In this document: positions 8,955-18,494 of the stretch, piece after piece
How the letters are laid out: each line of letters opens with the position of its first letter
Position numbering within the stretch: the first letter of the stretch is position 1
From: Colwellia psychrerythraea
Lineage (GTDB): Bacteria; Pseudomonadota; Gammaproteobacteria; Enterobacterales; Alteromonadaceae
Reading direction: 5' to 3'
Length of the DNA stretch: 64,000 nucleotides
NCBI RefSeq assembly: GCF_000764185.1
Contig: NZ_JQEC01000039.1
Location: 124,001-188,000 of the forward strand
Notes under the pieces: model-generated
Databases searched by the model: none
What the model was told of the DNA's origin: nothing
What the model saw: only the letters and a program-made list of their open reading frames with translations
Translations under genes and position numbers: made by a program

Positions 8955-9534
8955 AACACCCTCACTTTATACAATAATACCCCCACCTACTTACTTAAAG
9001 TTCACCGTTCCTGCTCAAGTTGATGCAGAGTATATTCTCTTAAATTCAAGGCTAATTTAGTTGATGATAAAGAGAAAAAACGTATCAAAATAAAACTAAC
9101 ATTAACCGTGCATACTATGATGACGCGATAGTAAAAACTATTTTTAATTCATTAAAAAATAAAAAAACCTTATAAAAAACCAAATAATTATTTTCATGTT
9201 AAAGCAAGGCTTACAACTTAACCTATTGAAAATAAATTAAACATTTCTCAGATGACTTTAAATTAGATTAAGTTATGTTGAATATCGTATGCAATAAATC
9301 ACTCTGTAGTACTGTAATGAAAATCTAGCTAATAGCTAAATGATTGTGGGTGGAATATAGCAATATTAAAAATAGCTTACTCCTCGTACTACTCTTTTCT
9401 TATTTTATTCAAACGCCAGTCATTATGAAGAAGGAAAATTTATTGGTAATAATCTATTTATCTTATTCAGCGAAAAATCTAAAAAAATAAAAGCCTAAAA
9501 ATATAAGTACAAAAAATAAAAGGTATAATGAAAA
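8955..9534. other. AT-rich intergenic region, no gene seen
   Basis: About 580 bases of very AT-rich sequence before the protease gene. Short frames near 9360-9510 give peptide-like strings (for instance SHYEEGKFIGNNLFILFS) but have no start with a ribosome-binding site and change frame; they may be relics. It presumably contains the promoter of the protease gene. Confidence 0.5.
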
Positions 9535-12500
9535 ATGAATTTACTTAAACAAATTAAAGTAGCGACGATAGTCGTTTTCAGTGCTGTTTGTGGTCAAGCT
9601 GTGGCTGAAAATAGTTTAAGCCAAGATACACCCATAACAGGTATTTCGGCACTGACCGATAATGAAGCTTTATATTATATCGATTTGACAACAAGAAGTG
9701 ATTTAGCCATTGACATTGCTGCAGATAATGGAGACGCCGATTTGTTTGTCACTCTCAATGGCGAAACTGTCTGCTGGGCAAGAAACGGCTCAACTAGTCA
9801 AGAAAGTTGTGCCATTAGTAATGCTGAACCGGGTCGTTATGAAATAACGATCAAAGCGTTTGCAGCGTTTAATAACCTCATCTTAAGCGCTGGTACACAG
9901 CTACTAACCTATCAATATAACTGTGAAGGTGCGATTGACAATATAATCATTCGTACAACCGATGATATGCTTGATGGCACAGAAGCTTGTCAACGTATTG
10001 TTGCTACTGAAGCACGGTTTCACCAGGTATTCCCTGGCAGTGACTTACCACTTGATGGTGATTTAAATGAGACTCTATATATCAATGTTTTTTCTAGCCA
10101 TGAAGAATACGAGAATTTAGGTCGCGATATTTTTAATCAGAACAGTGATACAGGGGTTTACCTTGAATCAGCCCCCGAGAGCGTTAATGCTCGTGCTAAC
10201 GTGATTACATTCAATGCCAGGGATGACTGGTCTGATGGTGAAAGTTTCATCTGGGCTTTTACCCATGAGTCTATCCACTACCTAGACGGCCGTTATCATA
10301 AAAAAGGACGTTTTGGCGGATACACCGGCAGTCATAGTATTGATTGGTGGACTGAAGGTTTAGCTGAATGGTTGTCAAAATATGACGAAAGCATGAATGC
10401 CAAGCTTGCTTTAAGCCCACATTCCTATACGTTATTAGACATTTTTGACTCGACCTACGATTCCGACGTTGATACATATGCTTGGGGCGCTCTAGCGGTA
10501 CAGTATTTAGCAGAGCAACAAGCTGCAGGCACGAAACAACTAATCAACGCCATGCGTATTGGAGACTGGTCGACTTATGACTCCTTACTGGAAACATTTT
10601 CCAAAGATTATCAGCAAGGCTTTGAAACGTGGAAAAAAGGTCAATTGCTTGATGGTCTTCTCGTGAATGCAAAACCACTAATCTTGGGGGTAGAGCAAAA
10701 TACCACCGCAGAATTTGGTCATCTTTATTATATCGACATTGATGAGACTACGAATAATTTTTCAGCCGTATTGACTGGCGGTGGTGGTAACTTTGATATG
10801 TATATAGCCAAAGATCGCTTGCCAAATATGTATGATACTGACGCTATTGATTGTTTTTCGATAAACGATGATTACAATAATGAGGAACGTTGTAATTTCG
10901 CTGCTCCTGAAACCGGTCGTTATTATATTTTATTGGATGCACCTGGATATTATATCAGTGTCAATGCCACGTTATTAGTGAGCGAACAGGTTGCCAGTGA
11001 GCACGTATTCGAACGTTGCCAATTAGAATTACCTTATTATGACCGTACTAATATTACTGCTGAATTATCTATTGCCAACAACCAAGCCGAATTAATAAAA
11101 CTCTACTGGTTACGTAATAATAATAAATCAGGAAAAAGCACTTTTATAACAGATATCAATGCCGGTTCTACTTGGATTGCTGATAACTGGGTGGTCGGTG
11201 ACCGCTTGATATTAGCTCATAGTGATTATAGCTGTATCGGCGTTGCCGCACTCGATGCCTTGAATAATACGTTGGTCGTTGCCGAAGATGACTCGATAGC
11301 GCAGTCGTCAAACAATAATGATGAAACTTTTTCAGGAATATGTGCTGCTGAAACAGCTTATGCCACGCCTCAAGATATCGAAGCGCATATCGCGTTAACT
11401 AATACCTTAGATCAATCTATTCGAATTTATGGCTTAAATTCAGCCAATGGTCAACGCAGTCGCAATACCTATGCCGAAATAGCCGAAGGCGAACAATGGA
11501 ATAGCTCTGGTTTGAATGTTGGTGAAAAACTTGTTATCACCGATGCAAATAACAACTGTCTTGATGTATCTGAGTTAACGGGCAACGATAATCAAGTAAA
11601 TATTACTGAAGCAGGCACTGATAATAACAGTCAAAATGTTCCATATGGCGCTATTTGTGTAGCTGAACAAAGTTATAAACCAACTGATTTGGCAGCGGTA
11701 ATTAACATTGTTAATGAAGATGATCAGGAGCTTCGTTTGTACTGGTTAGTGCCAGAAACAGGAATGCGCTACTCTGGAAGAGAAGCGGTGCTTGCTAAAG
11801 GAGGCTCTTGGAGTGGTGGTCAGTATTGGCAAGAAGAGGGCATTAACTGGTACCAAGGTGAAAAAGTTGTTATTACCGATAAATACGATAATTGCCTGTC
11901 AGTATCAACCATGGAAAAAAGTGTTACCACAACAATCGTAACCAGTGAAGGTATCACTTCGGTATTTGAAGAGGCTGAAATTGGCGCTACTTGTGCAAAC
12001 GAACAAGCCTATGATGATGTTTTCAGTTTGAACGTTGGTGTTTCAGTAACTAATGAGCTAGATGAAACCGTAACAGTGATGTGGTTAGACACCGATGGTA
12101 GTCGCGGCAGCTGGATGTCGGATCTTACTCCGGGACAAAGTTGGGATCGAGATAACTGGAAATTGGGCGATCGTCTAGTGATCACCAATCAGTACGGCAG
12201 TTGTTTAGATGCGCCTCGATTAGATGGTTTAAGCAATAACTTTACCGTCACTCCTCCTGATAACGTAGAGAAAGAAATACTAGATATCCCTACTGGCGAT
12301 GTAGGTCTTACTTGTGATGCAGAGCAGGCTTATGATGATAGGACAGACATCACTGCCGCATTTTCAATGACCAATACCAGTGAGCAAGCTTTTAAAGCTT
12401 ACTGGTTAAGTACAAGTGGTAACCGTAGTAGTTTTATGGGCAGTTTTGCGCCAGGGCAAACGTTCAGTGATGACCATTGGCTTGTCGGCGATCGCATGGT

Positions 12501-14526
12501 GATCACCGATAAATTTGATAATTGTTTAGATGTAGCAATTCTTGATGCAACCAGCAATCAATTTAAGGTGACGCTTGATAGTGTTAACAATATTGACAGT
12601 GATCATGATGGCATGGATGATGAATTTGAACTCGCTAATGGCCTAAATGTTGGTATTGATGATTCTCAACTTGATGCTGATAATGATGGTTTGAGCAATA
12701 TAGAAGAATATCTTAGCGGTACTAATCCACAAAATGAAGACAGTGATGGTGATGGCGTAAATGATAAAGATGATTTTGCTCCTAATAACCCCGATGTTAC
12801 TGAGGCACCAGAAGTTACTATTTTAGTCATTGATGATGACAACAATGGACCAGATGTACTTGATTTTTATACTGAAGCCCTCGATGCCCTTTATTTAGGT
12901 TATGAAACTTGGGATACAGAAAATAGTGATAATGAACCAACGGTTGAACAACTTAGCCAATATCAACAAGTAATTTGGTTTACTGGTGGTAACGATAGTG
13001 ACGCTACAGGACCAAGCACAGAGTCAGAAACAGCATTAGCCAGTTATATGGACAATGGCGGTTGTTTAATGTTTAGCTCGCAAGATTATCGTTATAACCG
13101 TAAAACTACGGATTTTGCCAAAGAGTACTTCGCTATTTCCACGATTAGTGAAGTTGACGGTGCTAAAGATGAAGTTATTGCTTCAGATTTTTTATCTGGC
13201 TTGGGTAATTTTGCATTAAATCCACTGTTTAAAAATTACAGTGATGCGGTCACCCTTGATGGTGCACAAGCGATATTTGAAAATGGTGACGGTGAAGTGC
13301 TTGGTTCATATGTAAACAATGGCGTTTATCAATCGGTGTTTTTAGGTTTTGCCCTTGATGCCATTGTTGATGTTAACGAGCGTGTCGCTATTTTAGCGCC
13401 TTTAATCGCTGATTGTGCCGAAATAGGGAATAGTGAGCCAGGGAATAACGAACCAGTTATTTCAGGTACACCCGAAACATCAGTAGTGGCAGGAAACAGC
13501 TATAACTTCATACCCCTGCTCTCAAACATTGAAAATGATGGTTTACTGTTTAGCATTGAAAATAAACCTCATTGGGCAGATTTTAATAGCACAACAGGCG
13601 AGCTTAGCGGCGCACCATTATTTGCTGACATCGGCACGACTACAGATATCATCATCAGTGTTAATATCGATGAAATACCGCTTTCCTTGCCGTCATTTTC
13701 ATTGACAGTTACTGAAGCAGCTGAAATTCCAACTAACTACTGCAACATTACTTCAAATAATAATAGCTATGAATGGATTGAAAGTATCAGTATTGGTGAA
13801 TTCAATAATCAAACGGGCCAAAATGATGAGGGTTATGGCGATTACACTAGCAGTGCCGTAGAAATTGCAGTTGCTCAACCGGTAAACATCGAATTAGTCA
13901 GCGGTTACAGTGGCAGCATCTATCAAGAGAAATGGATAGTTTGGTTTGATTTCAATCAGAATAATGAGTTTGATGAAAGTACTGAAAAATTCTATTTAGA
14001 CAGAGTGAAAAATAGCTACATTGGTGACTTAGTTATTCCTGCTCAGTATCTTGGCATAACTACTAGAATGCGGGTGGTGATGTCAGCTAACTCCGACGAT
14101 ATAGTTTGTGGTTCGATAGCTTATGGTGAAATTGAAGACTATACAGTGACTTTTATCGATACAGCTGCTCCACCTACTGAGCCTGAAGACGTAACAGAGC
14201 TAATCAATATTACTGCTACAACTCCACTGCGCGCTATTTATAATCGAGCAACTCGGAATATGGTTGCTTCAGCAACACTGTCATATAATAACAACTCAGC
14301 TCAAACCTTAACTCAGGCAAGAGTATATTTTAATATCATCGCAAATGGCGATGTTGATATGCCACTCGCTGATGGCGTTGATGATCAGGGGCGCTTTTAT
14401 CAAGACCTGAGCATTGAGACACAAGAAATTGCGGTAGGCGAGTCTGTTGAACTACCTATTCAGTTTGTCTATGGGCGTCGTACTAGAATGAGCTATACCA
14501 CGACAATAATGGCAGTAAGCCAATAA
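9535..14526 (+). CDS. Large secreted multidomain M9-type (collagenase-like) metalloprotease
   Basis: 1663 residues. Signal peptide (about 1-24), a PPC-like beta domain (about 30-110), then an M9 peptidase domain (about 115-375) with zinc motif HESIH (His244, Glu245, His248) followed by LDGRYH and, 30 residues on, WWTEGLAEW whose Glu274 is the likely third ligand. A second PPC-like domain follows (about 380-480). Then come five repeats of about 95 residues (490-1010), each with YWL, a G..W/F turn, GD/ERLVITD and NCLD, resembling VHL-beta-type domains; Asp-rich thrombospondin type 3-like calcium repeats (1021-1085); a ThuA/amidotransferase-like domain (about 1094-1300; ILVIDDDNNG); a putative Ig domain (about 1304-1400); a GEVED domain (about 1401-1545) and a C-terminal beta domain. 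Probably degrades collagen-like protein outside the cell. Stands alone, with about 700 bases of AT-rich DNA upstream. Confidence 0.88.
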   Translation: MNLLKQIKVATIVVFSAVCGQAVAENSLSQDTPITGISALTDNEALYYIDLTTRSDLAIDIAADNGDADLFVTLNGETVCWARNGSTSQESCAISNAEPGRYEITIKAFAAFNNLILSAGTQLLTYQYNCEGAIDNIIIRTTDDMLDGTEACQRIVATEARFHQVFPGSDLPLDGDLNETLYINVFSSHEEYENLGRDIFNQNSDTGVYLESAPESVNARANVITFNARDDWSDGESFIWAFTHESIHYLDGRYHKKGRFGGYTGSHSIDWWTEGLAEWLSKYDESMNAKLALSPHSYTLLDIFDSTYDSDVDTYAWGALAVQYLAEQQAAGTKQLINAMRIGDWSTYDSLLETFSKDYQQGFETWKKGQLLDGLLVNAKPLILGVEQNTTAEFGHLYYIDIDETTNNFSAVLTGGGGNFDMYIAKDRLPNMYDTDAIDCFSINDDYNNEERCNFAAPETGRYYILLDAPGYYISVNATLLVSEQVASEHVFERCQLELPYYDRTNITAELSIANNQAELIKLYWLRNNNKSGKSTFITDINAGSTWIADNWVVGDRLILAHSDYSCIGVAALDALNNTLVVAEDDSIAQSSNNNDETFSGICAAETAYATPQDIEAHIALTNTLDQSIRIYGLNSANGQRSRNTYAEIAEGEQWNSSGLNVGEKLVITDANNNCLDVSELTGNDNQVNITEAGTDNNSQNVPYGAICVAEQSYKPTDLAAVINIVNEDDQELRLYWLVPETGMRYSGREAVLAKGGSWSGGQYWQEEGINWYQGEKVVITDKYDNCLSVSTMEKSVTTTIVTSEGITSVFEEAEIGATCANEQAYDDVFSLNVGVSVTNELDETVTVMWLDTDGSRGSWMSDLTPGQSWDRDNWKLGDRLVITNQYGSCLDAPRLDGLSNNFTVTPPDNVEKEILDIPTGDVGLTCDAEQAYDDRTDITAAFSMTNTSEQAFKAYWLSTSGNRSSFMGSFAPGQTFSDDHWLVGDRMVITDKFDNCLDVAILDATSNQFKVTLDSVNNIDSDHDGMDDEFELANGLNVGIDDSQLDADNDGLSNIEEYLSGTNPQNEDSDGDGVNDKDDFAPNNPDVTEAPEVTILVIDDDNNGPDVLDFYTEALDALYLGYETWDTENSDNEPTVEQLSQYQQVIWFTGGNDSDATGPSTESETALASYMDNGGCLMFSSQDYRYNRKTTDFAKEYFAISTISEVDGAKDEVIASDFLSGLGNFALNPLFKNYSDAVTLDGAQAIFENGDGEVLGSYVNNGVYQSVFLGFALDAIVDVNERVAILAPLIADCAEIGNSEPGNNEPVISGTPETSVVAGNSYNFIPLLSNIENDGLLFSIENKPHWADFNSTTGELSGAPLFADIGTTTDIIISVNIDEIPLSLPSFSLTVTEAAEIPTNYCNITSNNNSYEWIESISIGEFNNQTGQNDEGYGDYTSSAVEIAVAQPVNIELVSGYSGSIYQEKWIVWFDFNQNNEFDESTEKFYLDRVKNSYIGDLVIPAQYLGITTRMRVVMSANSDDIVCGSIAYGEIEDYTVTFIDTAAPPTEPEDVTELINITATTPLRAIYNRATRNMVASATLSYNNNSAQTLTQARVYFNIIANGDVDMPLADGVDDQGRFYQDLSIETQEIAVGESVELPIQFVYGRRTRMSYTTTIMAVSQ

Positions 14527-14543
14527 ACGAGTAAAAAACAGTT

Positions 14544-14568
14544 AAGGGTCTCTAGGGGCCCTTTCCCT
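14544..14568 (+). terminator. Possible terminator after the M9 protease gene
   Basis: AAGGG (14544-14548) and CCCTT (14559-14563) can pair around a short G-rich loop, followed by TCCCTTG rather than a clean T-run. It is positioned 18 bases after the stop; weak as a terminator. Confidence 0.35.
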
Positions 14569-14648
14569 TGTTAGCTTAAAACCCAACTTTAAAAATAAAT
14601 TAAAACTTAAATAAAATATAAATTAAAAATAAAGAAGTAGGAACAATT

Positions 14649-15311
14649 ATGATTAAATTATCAAAAATATTACTTGCCGGCATGTTGTCACTTTCTGCAT
14701 TAACATTGCCATCAGTGGTACAAGCCAATCTCATTGGGAATGGTGATTTTAGCAATAACCTCAATGGTTATGACAGCTGGAATGTTGAAGTTAGCGGTGA
14801 GCAAGCCATGTTAAATGATGCTGACTTTGAAGCCGAATTGTCACAGGGCGTTGCCATCGATAGTTCGATATCATATCTATTCGAGTTTGATTTTGTCAGT
14901 AATATAGCGGCACCAGATCCACAAGGGTTTTCTGACATGTTCATTACCAGCTTGTATTTTTCCGTAGACAATGTTTTAGATGTTTTCTCTGATGATTTTA
15001 TCGGTCTTTTAGATATAGACGGTTATGGAATCGCTTATGATGAAAGCTTCGCTTTAGATCCATCGTCGACTTCGGCTACTTTTAGCTTTGAATTTAGTGT
15101 CGATGACTTGCTTGGCCCTAATAACATAGGTTATGTATTTATTGATTTCTTGTTGTTCGACAATGATGGAATTTGGGCTAACAGCACAGTGAGTGTAGAT
15201 AATATTTCTTTAACCGCAGCAGCGACCGCTATTCCTACGCCATCAAGTATATTGTTAATGTTATTGGCGCTAGGTCTTATGGCATACCGTAAGAATAATT
15301 ACAGTCGTTGA
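14649..15311 (+). CDS. PEP-CTERM-type secreted protein (PTP variant)
   Basis: 220 residues with a signal peptide (MIKLSKILLAGMLSLSALTL, cleavage near VVQA-N), a beta-rich body that begins NLIGNGDFSNNLNGYDSW like carbohydrate-binding-type jelly-roll domains, and a C-terminal sorting tail: IPTPSS, a hydrophobic stretch of about 15 residues and a basic end (YRKNNYSR). In PEP-CTERM proteins this tail is cut by an exosortase; here the motif reads PTP instead of PEP, a variant I regard as the same signal. No exosortase gene lies in the window. It follows the protease by 122 bases with its own AGTAGGAAC ribosome-binding site, and ends in a strong terminator. Function unknown, probably surface or matrix. 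Confidence 0.8.
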   Translation: MIKLSKILLAGMLSLSALTLPSVVQANLIGNGDFSNNLNGYDSWNVEVSGEQAMLNDADFEAELSQGVAIDSSISYLFEFDFVSNIAAPDPQGFSDMFITSLYFSVDNVLDVFSDDFIGLLDIDGYGIAYDESFALDPSSTSATFSFEFSVDDLLGPNNIGYVFIDFLLFDNDGIWANSTVSVDNISLTAAATAIPTPSSILLMLLALGLMAYRKNNYSR

Positions 15312-15341
15312 ATACTGTTTGAGTTAAAATAAAGACAAAGC

Positions 15342-15367
15342 AAAGGCCGTATTTATGGCCTTTTTTA
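15342..15367 (+). terminator. Rho-independent terminator after the PEP-CTERM gene
   Basis: AAAGGCC (15342-15348), an 8-base loop and GGCCTTTTTT form a compact hairpin with T-run, 30 bases after the stop codon. Confidence 0.88.
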
Positions 15368-15459
15368 TTTGAGTTATTCCTCTTTGTTTAAATCAGCCTG
15401 ATGTTCTTTCTACAGCATGTACTTTCATAAAGACAAACTTTCACTAATGTAAGGGCAGA

Positions 15460-15828
15460 GTCACGCGGAAATTTAGTTGATATTGTGAGGCGGATAATAA
15501 AGAAAGTCGTCGCTTCCAAGGTGCCGCAGGGAGTTAGTTCTGAACACTGTGTGTCATTCGTTAAGGTAAAAGTAGAGTTACGCGGAAATATGATTGATAT
15601 CGATTGTTGTACAAAGAATTTTTTTGAAGAAAGTCGTCGCTTCCAAGGTGCCTCAGGGAGTTAGTTCTGAACACTGTGTGTCATTCGTTAAGGTAAAAGT
15701 AGAGTTACGCGGAAATATGATTGATATTGATTGTTGTACAAATAATTTTTTGAAGAGGGTAGTCGCTTCCAAGGTGCCGCAGCTAGCTTAGTCCTGAACA
15801 CCGTGTGTTCAGGGCGGAAATATCATGC
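15460..15828. repeat. Tandem repeat, three diverging copies of a 127-bp unit
   Basis: The unit contains TTACGCGGAAATATGATTGA, a TTGTTGTACAAA stretch and GTCGTCGCTTCCAAGGTGCC, then GTTCTGAACACTGTGTGTC. The GTCGTCGCTTCC block begins at 15506, 15633 and 15759, giving periods of 127 and 126. The middle and last copies are closest; the first is more diverged. The array ends in CTGAACAC-CGT-GTGTTCAG, a perfect 8-bp hairpin at about 15793-15811. No convincing coding frame runs through it. Function unknown. Confidence 0.8.
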
Positions 15829-16114
15829 TAACCGTAGGCTTCCCGATACGAGCCGGGCTTGCGCAAAAGTTAATAGTCAATATCCTAAGGTAAAACTTAT
15901 CGGCTCAGGGACATAGTTCGCACACAAACACCCCAGAAGACAAAACCAGTATAGCGAAAAAAATATCATCAAATAAGCTTTTTTTTGTAATCTTTTACTG
16001 AGTGTTGAGTAATCATTCGTTATGTTTTATTTTTAAGCTTTAACTGTTGTTAAATAAGGGGGGACCCATATCTGTGAGTCATATGGATTGCTATGCCCAA
16101 AGTAGTAAGTACTG

Positions 16115-16421
16115 TTAAACATAAAACAGCCTGTTTTTCGTGATGCCCTTTTTGTCAAGTCCTACCTTCCCATCGAGCACATTGTAACAATACTCACGTT
16201 TTGTATAGTCATAACCTTCGAAAAGACAAACTAAGGCGTGATTCTTAGGCCTAATAGCTATGCTCAAAACAGAAGTGTTATCGTTATCGACTCCGAACCC
16301 CATAATTTTCTTGTATATCAGGTTTATCTTGGCTCCAAATGAAATGACTGTCATTAGCCTAGGTTACTGAACTATAAATAATTATCAGAATAGCTAGTAA
16401 AACCTTCATAAAAGTATCCAT
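16115..16421 (-). pseudogene. Decayed gene for a small secreted protein
   Basis: From 16421 the minus strand reads MDTFMKVLLAILIIIYSSVT, an excellent signal peptide, then a TAG, then ANDSHFIWSQDKPD in the same frame before a second stop. A frame one base away is open for 79 codons (16354-16115) and ends ...KREYCYNVLDGKVGLDKKG. Together they look like one precursor of about 100 residues broken by one nonsense and one frameshift change. The ANDS after the stop would sit where a signal peptidase would cut. If the stop were read through it could still be active, but the frameshift argues for decay. No family recognised. Confidence 0.5.
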
Positions 16422-16593
16422 CCTCATTATATCATTAACCTGAGATCTGCTTAAAAAGACTCTTTTTCTAGATCGACATTAATCCAAATTCACTCGGTGA
16501 TAGCTTAATACGTAGTTTTTGTTTTTTTAAGCAATAAACCGCTATGCCTGAAATGACATTCAACATAAAAGCTGCCTCACTATATAAGAAAAT

Positions 16594-16770
16594 TTAACAG
16601 TGTGTAGCGAAAGTATCGGGGAGCTCCCGTGCTGGATAGTGTTGATTGGGCGAAGCCTAGTCGAGATTATCTAGCATTGGATTTTCAAAGCTTTGGGCTA
16701 CCTTAAAACTTGGTCGCTTGCGGCCGAAATATTTATTGCTCCAGCCCATACCAGATAAGTAAGGATTTTT
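16594..16770 (-). pseudogene. Broken reading frame, possible relic or repeat
   Basis: A minus-strand frame of 59 codons (including KNPYLSGMGWSNKYFG and ASPNQHYPARELPDTF) has one internal TAG and no start codon with a ribosome-binding site. Its composition is protein-like and more GC-rich than its surroundings, so it may be a gene fragment or part of a dispersed repeat. No family recognised. Confidence 0.25.
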
Positions 16771-17226
16771 AACTGTGTAATGCCGTGTAATATTTTATAC
16801 ATTCCTTTCATGTTACATTGCCGCCCGAAATTACATCTCGTTTACAGTTTGTTTACAGTTCAGCTACATATTGTTCGTAGCTTGTATACATTGAGTTGCA
16901 GATTACACCAAGAAATGGAGGCAATATTTTAATCTATCAGCCCCCTATATTTGTTATCCGTAACTCTTTACACAACGCGCATTTTGTATAAGTGACAACG
17001 GAAGTTTTAATTCGTCCGCAGGAATAGGTTTTAACCCACCTTCTTTTGACTGTGGTTATTTTGTATAGATAGGAATATTCGTATGAAATATCAGCTGAAA
17101 AAAAACGAAATACGGTATATATACAAAAGATATTGGTTTTAAGTTGAGATTATCCGAATGGTCTAGCTTTTTAAATAACTTATGTATCTGCCTAATACTA
17201 GGATCGGTATTTACTAAGGTAAAGAT

Positions 17227-18474
17227 ATGGACATGAAATTGAGCTTTCCGCTTAAAGCTTTAAATGTAGACAGCTGTGCGGTGAAATATACACAGATTCT
17301 TGTGAAAAAACCGTCGGTTACACCTCATGATTTTGGCTGCCAAGCATGGATTGCAGACAAATTAGCGTCATTGGGTTTCAAAATTGAACATCAGAACATT
17401 AATGGTGTTTTAAACACCATTGCGATATTAAAACGTTCTGAACACAACTTCGCTTTTTGTGGTCATACTGATGTAGTACCTGTTGATGATGAAAGTCAAT
17501 GGTTAGCCCCACCTTTTTCAGCTCAAATTATAAACAATAAATTAATTGGCCGTGGCGTCGCCGATATGAAAGGCGGGATTGCTGCTGCATTAAGCGCGAT
17601 TGAAAAATTAATTGCTTTTCAAGGACAACCTAAACATTCTATCTGGTTTTTATTAACCAGTGATGAAGAAGGGGAAGCTAATTTTGGTACCAAAGAAATT
17701 GTTAATACGCTATTAAGGAAAGGTGTTCAATTTTCAGCAGCACTTGTTGGGGAGCCTACCTCAGACAAATTTATTGGTGATACAATTAAAATTGGTCGCC
17801 GTGGTGCCATTTCTTTTAAATTAACCGCATTCGGTAAAAGTGGTCATGTTGCTTTCCCTGAGCGAGCAAAAAATGCGGCTCATATTGCTCAACGTATAAT
17901 GTCAGCTTTACTGAGCATAGACTTAAATCCACAAGCAAGTTCTTCCGGATATACATCACTACAAATCACTCATTTAAATTCTGGAAATTTTGTCGATAAT
18001 ATTATTCCTGCACAGTGCGAAATTAATTTTAACATTCGATATAACAATCAGTTTTCAGAATCATCTTTGACTACTTTGATCAATAAATGCATTGAAGAAG
18101 TCACTACTGATTATAAATTAACATCACACTGCGGTTGTGAACCTTACTTTAGTGACCCTACTGATTCAGCTATTTTGCAAAGTCTAGCTGAAAGTATTGG
18201 TCAAACTGTAGGCAAAAGACCCATTTTTTCAACGACAGGAGGAACATCAGATGGCCGTTTTATGGCCAATATTTGTCCTGCTGTTTTTGAATTAGGTTTA
18301 AAAAATCATAGCATCCATCAAATAAATGAGCATGCAGACATTGATGATATTCGTACTTTAGAAACTCTTTATTACAACATATTCAATCGTTTTTTATATC
18401 AAGAACAACCTACACCTATTAAAGAATTAGTAGGTGATAACCCCTCATTTGTCACTCAAACATTAAATTTATAA
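17227..18474 (+). CDS. DapE-like M20 metallohydrolase at the head of the biosynthetic cluster
   Basis: Zinc amidohydrolase of peptidase family M20, 415 residues, closest by eye to succinyl-diaminopimelate desuccinylase (E. coli DapE 375). Metal and catalytic residues are in place: GHTD (His80, Asp82), GRGVADMKGG (Asp113), DEEGE (Glu147-Glu148), GEPTS (Glu176) and NHSIHQINE (His364). FGKSGHVAFPERAKN and STTGGTSDGRF are DapE-like. About 20 extra residues occur at each end. Its stop is only 20 bases before the megasynthase start, so it is almost certainly the first gene of the cluster. It may release an amino acid (ornithine or a relative) for the NRPS module, or trim the product; both are inferences. 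A housekeeping dapE elsewhere would be expected. Confidence 0.88.
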   Translation: MDMKLSFPLKALNVDSCAVKYTQILVKKPSVTPHDFGCQAWIADKLASLGFKIEHQNINGVLNTIAILKRSEHNFAFCGHTDVVPVDDESQWLAPPFSAQIINNKLIGRGVADMKGGIAAALSAIEKLIAFQGQPKHSIWFLLTSDEEGEANFGTKEIVNTLLRKGVQFSAALVGEPTSDKFIGDTIKIGRRGAISFKLTAFGKSGHVAFPERAKNAAHIAQRIMSALLSIDLNPQASSSGYTSLQITHLNSGNFVDNIIPAQCEINFNIRYNNQFSESSLTTLINKCIEEVTTDYKLTSHCGCEPYFSDPTDSAILQSLAESIGQTVGKRPIFSTTGGTSDGRFMANICPAVFELGLKNHSIHQINEHADIDDIRTLETLYYNIFNRFLYQEQPTPIKELVGDNPSFVTQTLNL

Positions 18475-18494
18475 CTAACTTAAAAGGAATTTTT

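Larger units (their letters stand above)
15829..17226. other. Long intergenic region before the biosynthetic cluster, with relics
   Basis: No intact gene is visible. It contains a decayed small secreted-protein gene (16115-16421, minus), a second broken frame (16594-16770, minus) and a direct repeat GTTTACAGTT at 16840-16849 and 16851-16860 in an AT-rich stretch. The last few hundred bases should hold the promoter of the cluster starting at 17227, but I cannot pick out a clear -35/-10 pair. Confidence 0.5.

Noticed and set aside
8823..9023. 66-codon plus-strand frame after the MFS gene
   Set aside because: It lies antisense to the DCC-family stub, starts with an overlapping GTG and shows no protein-like features.
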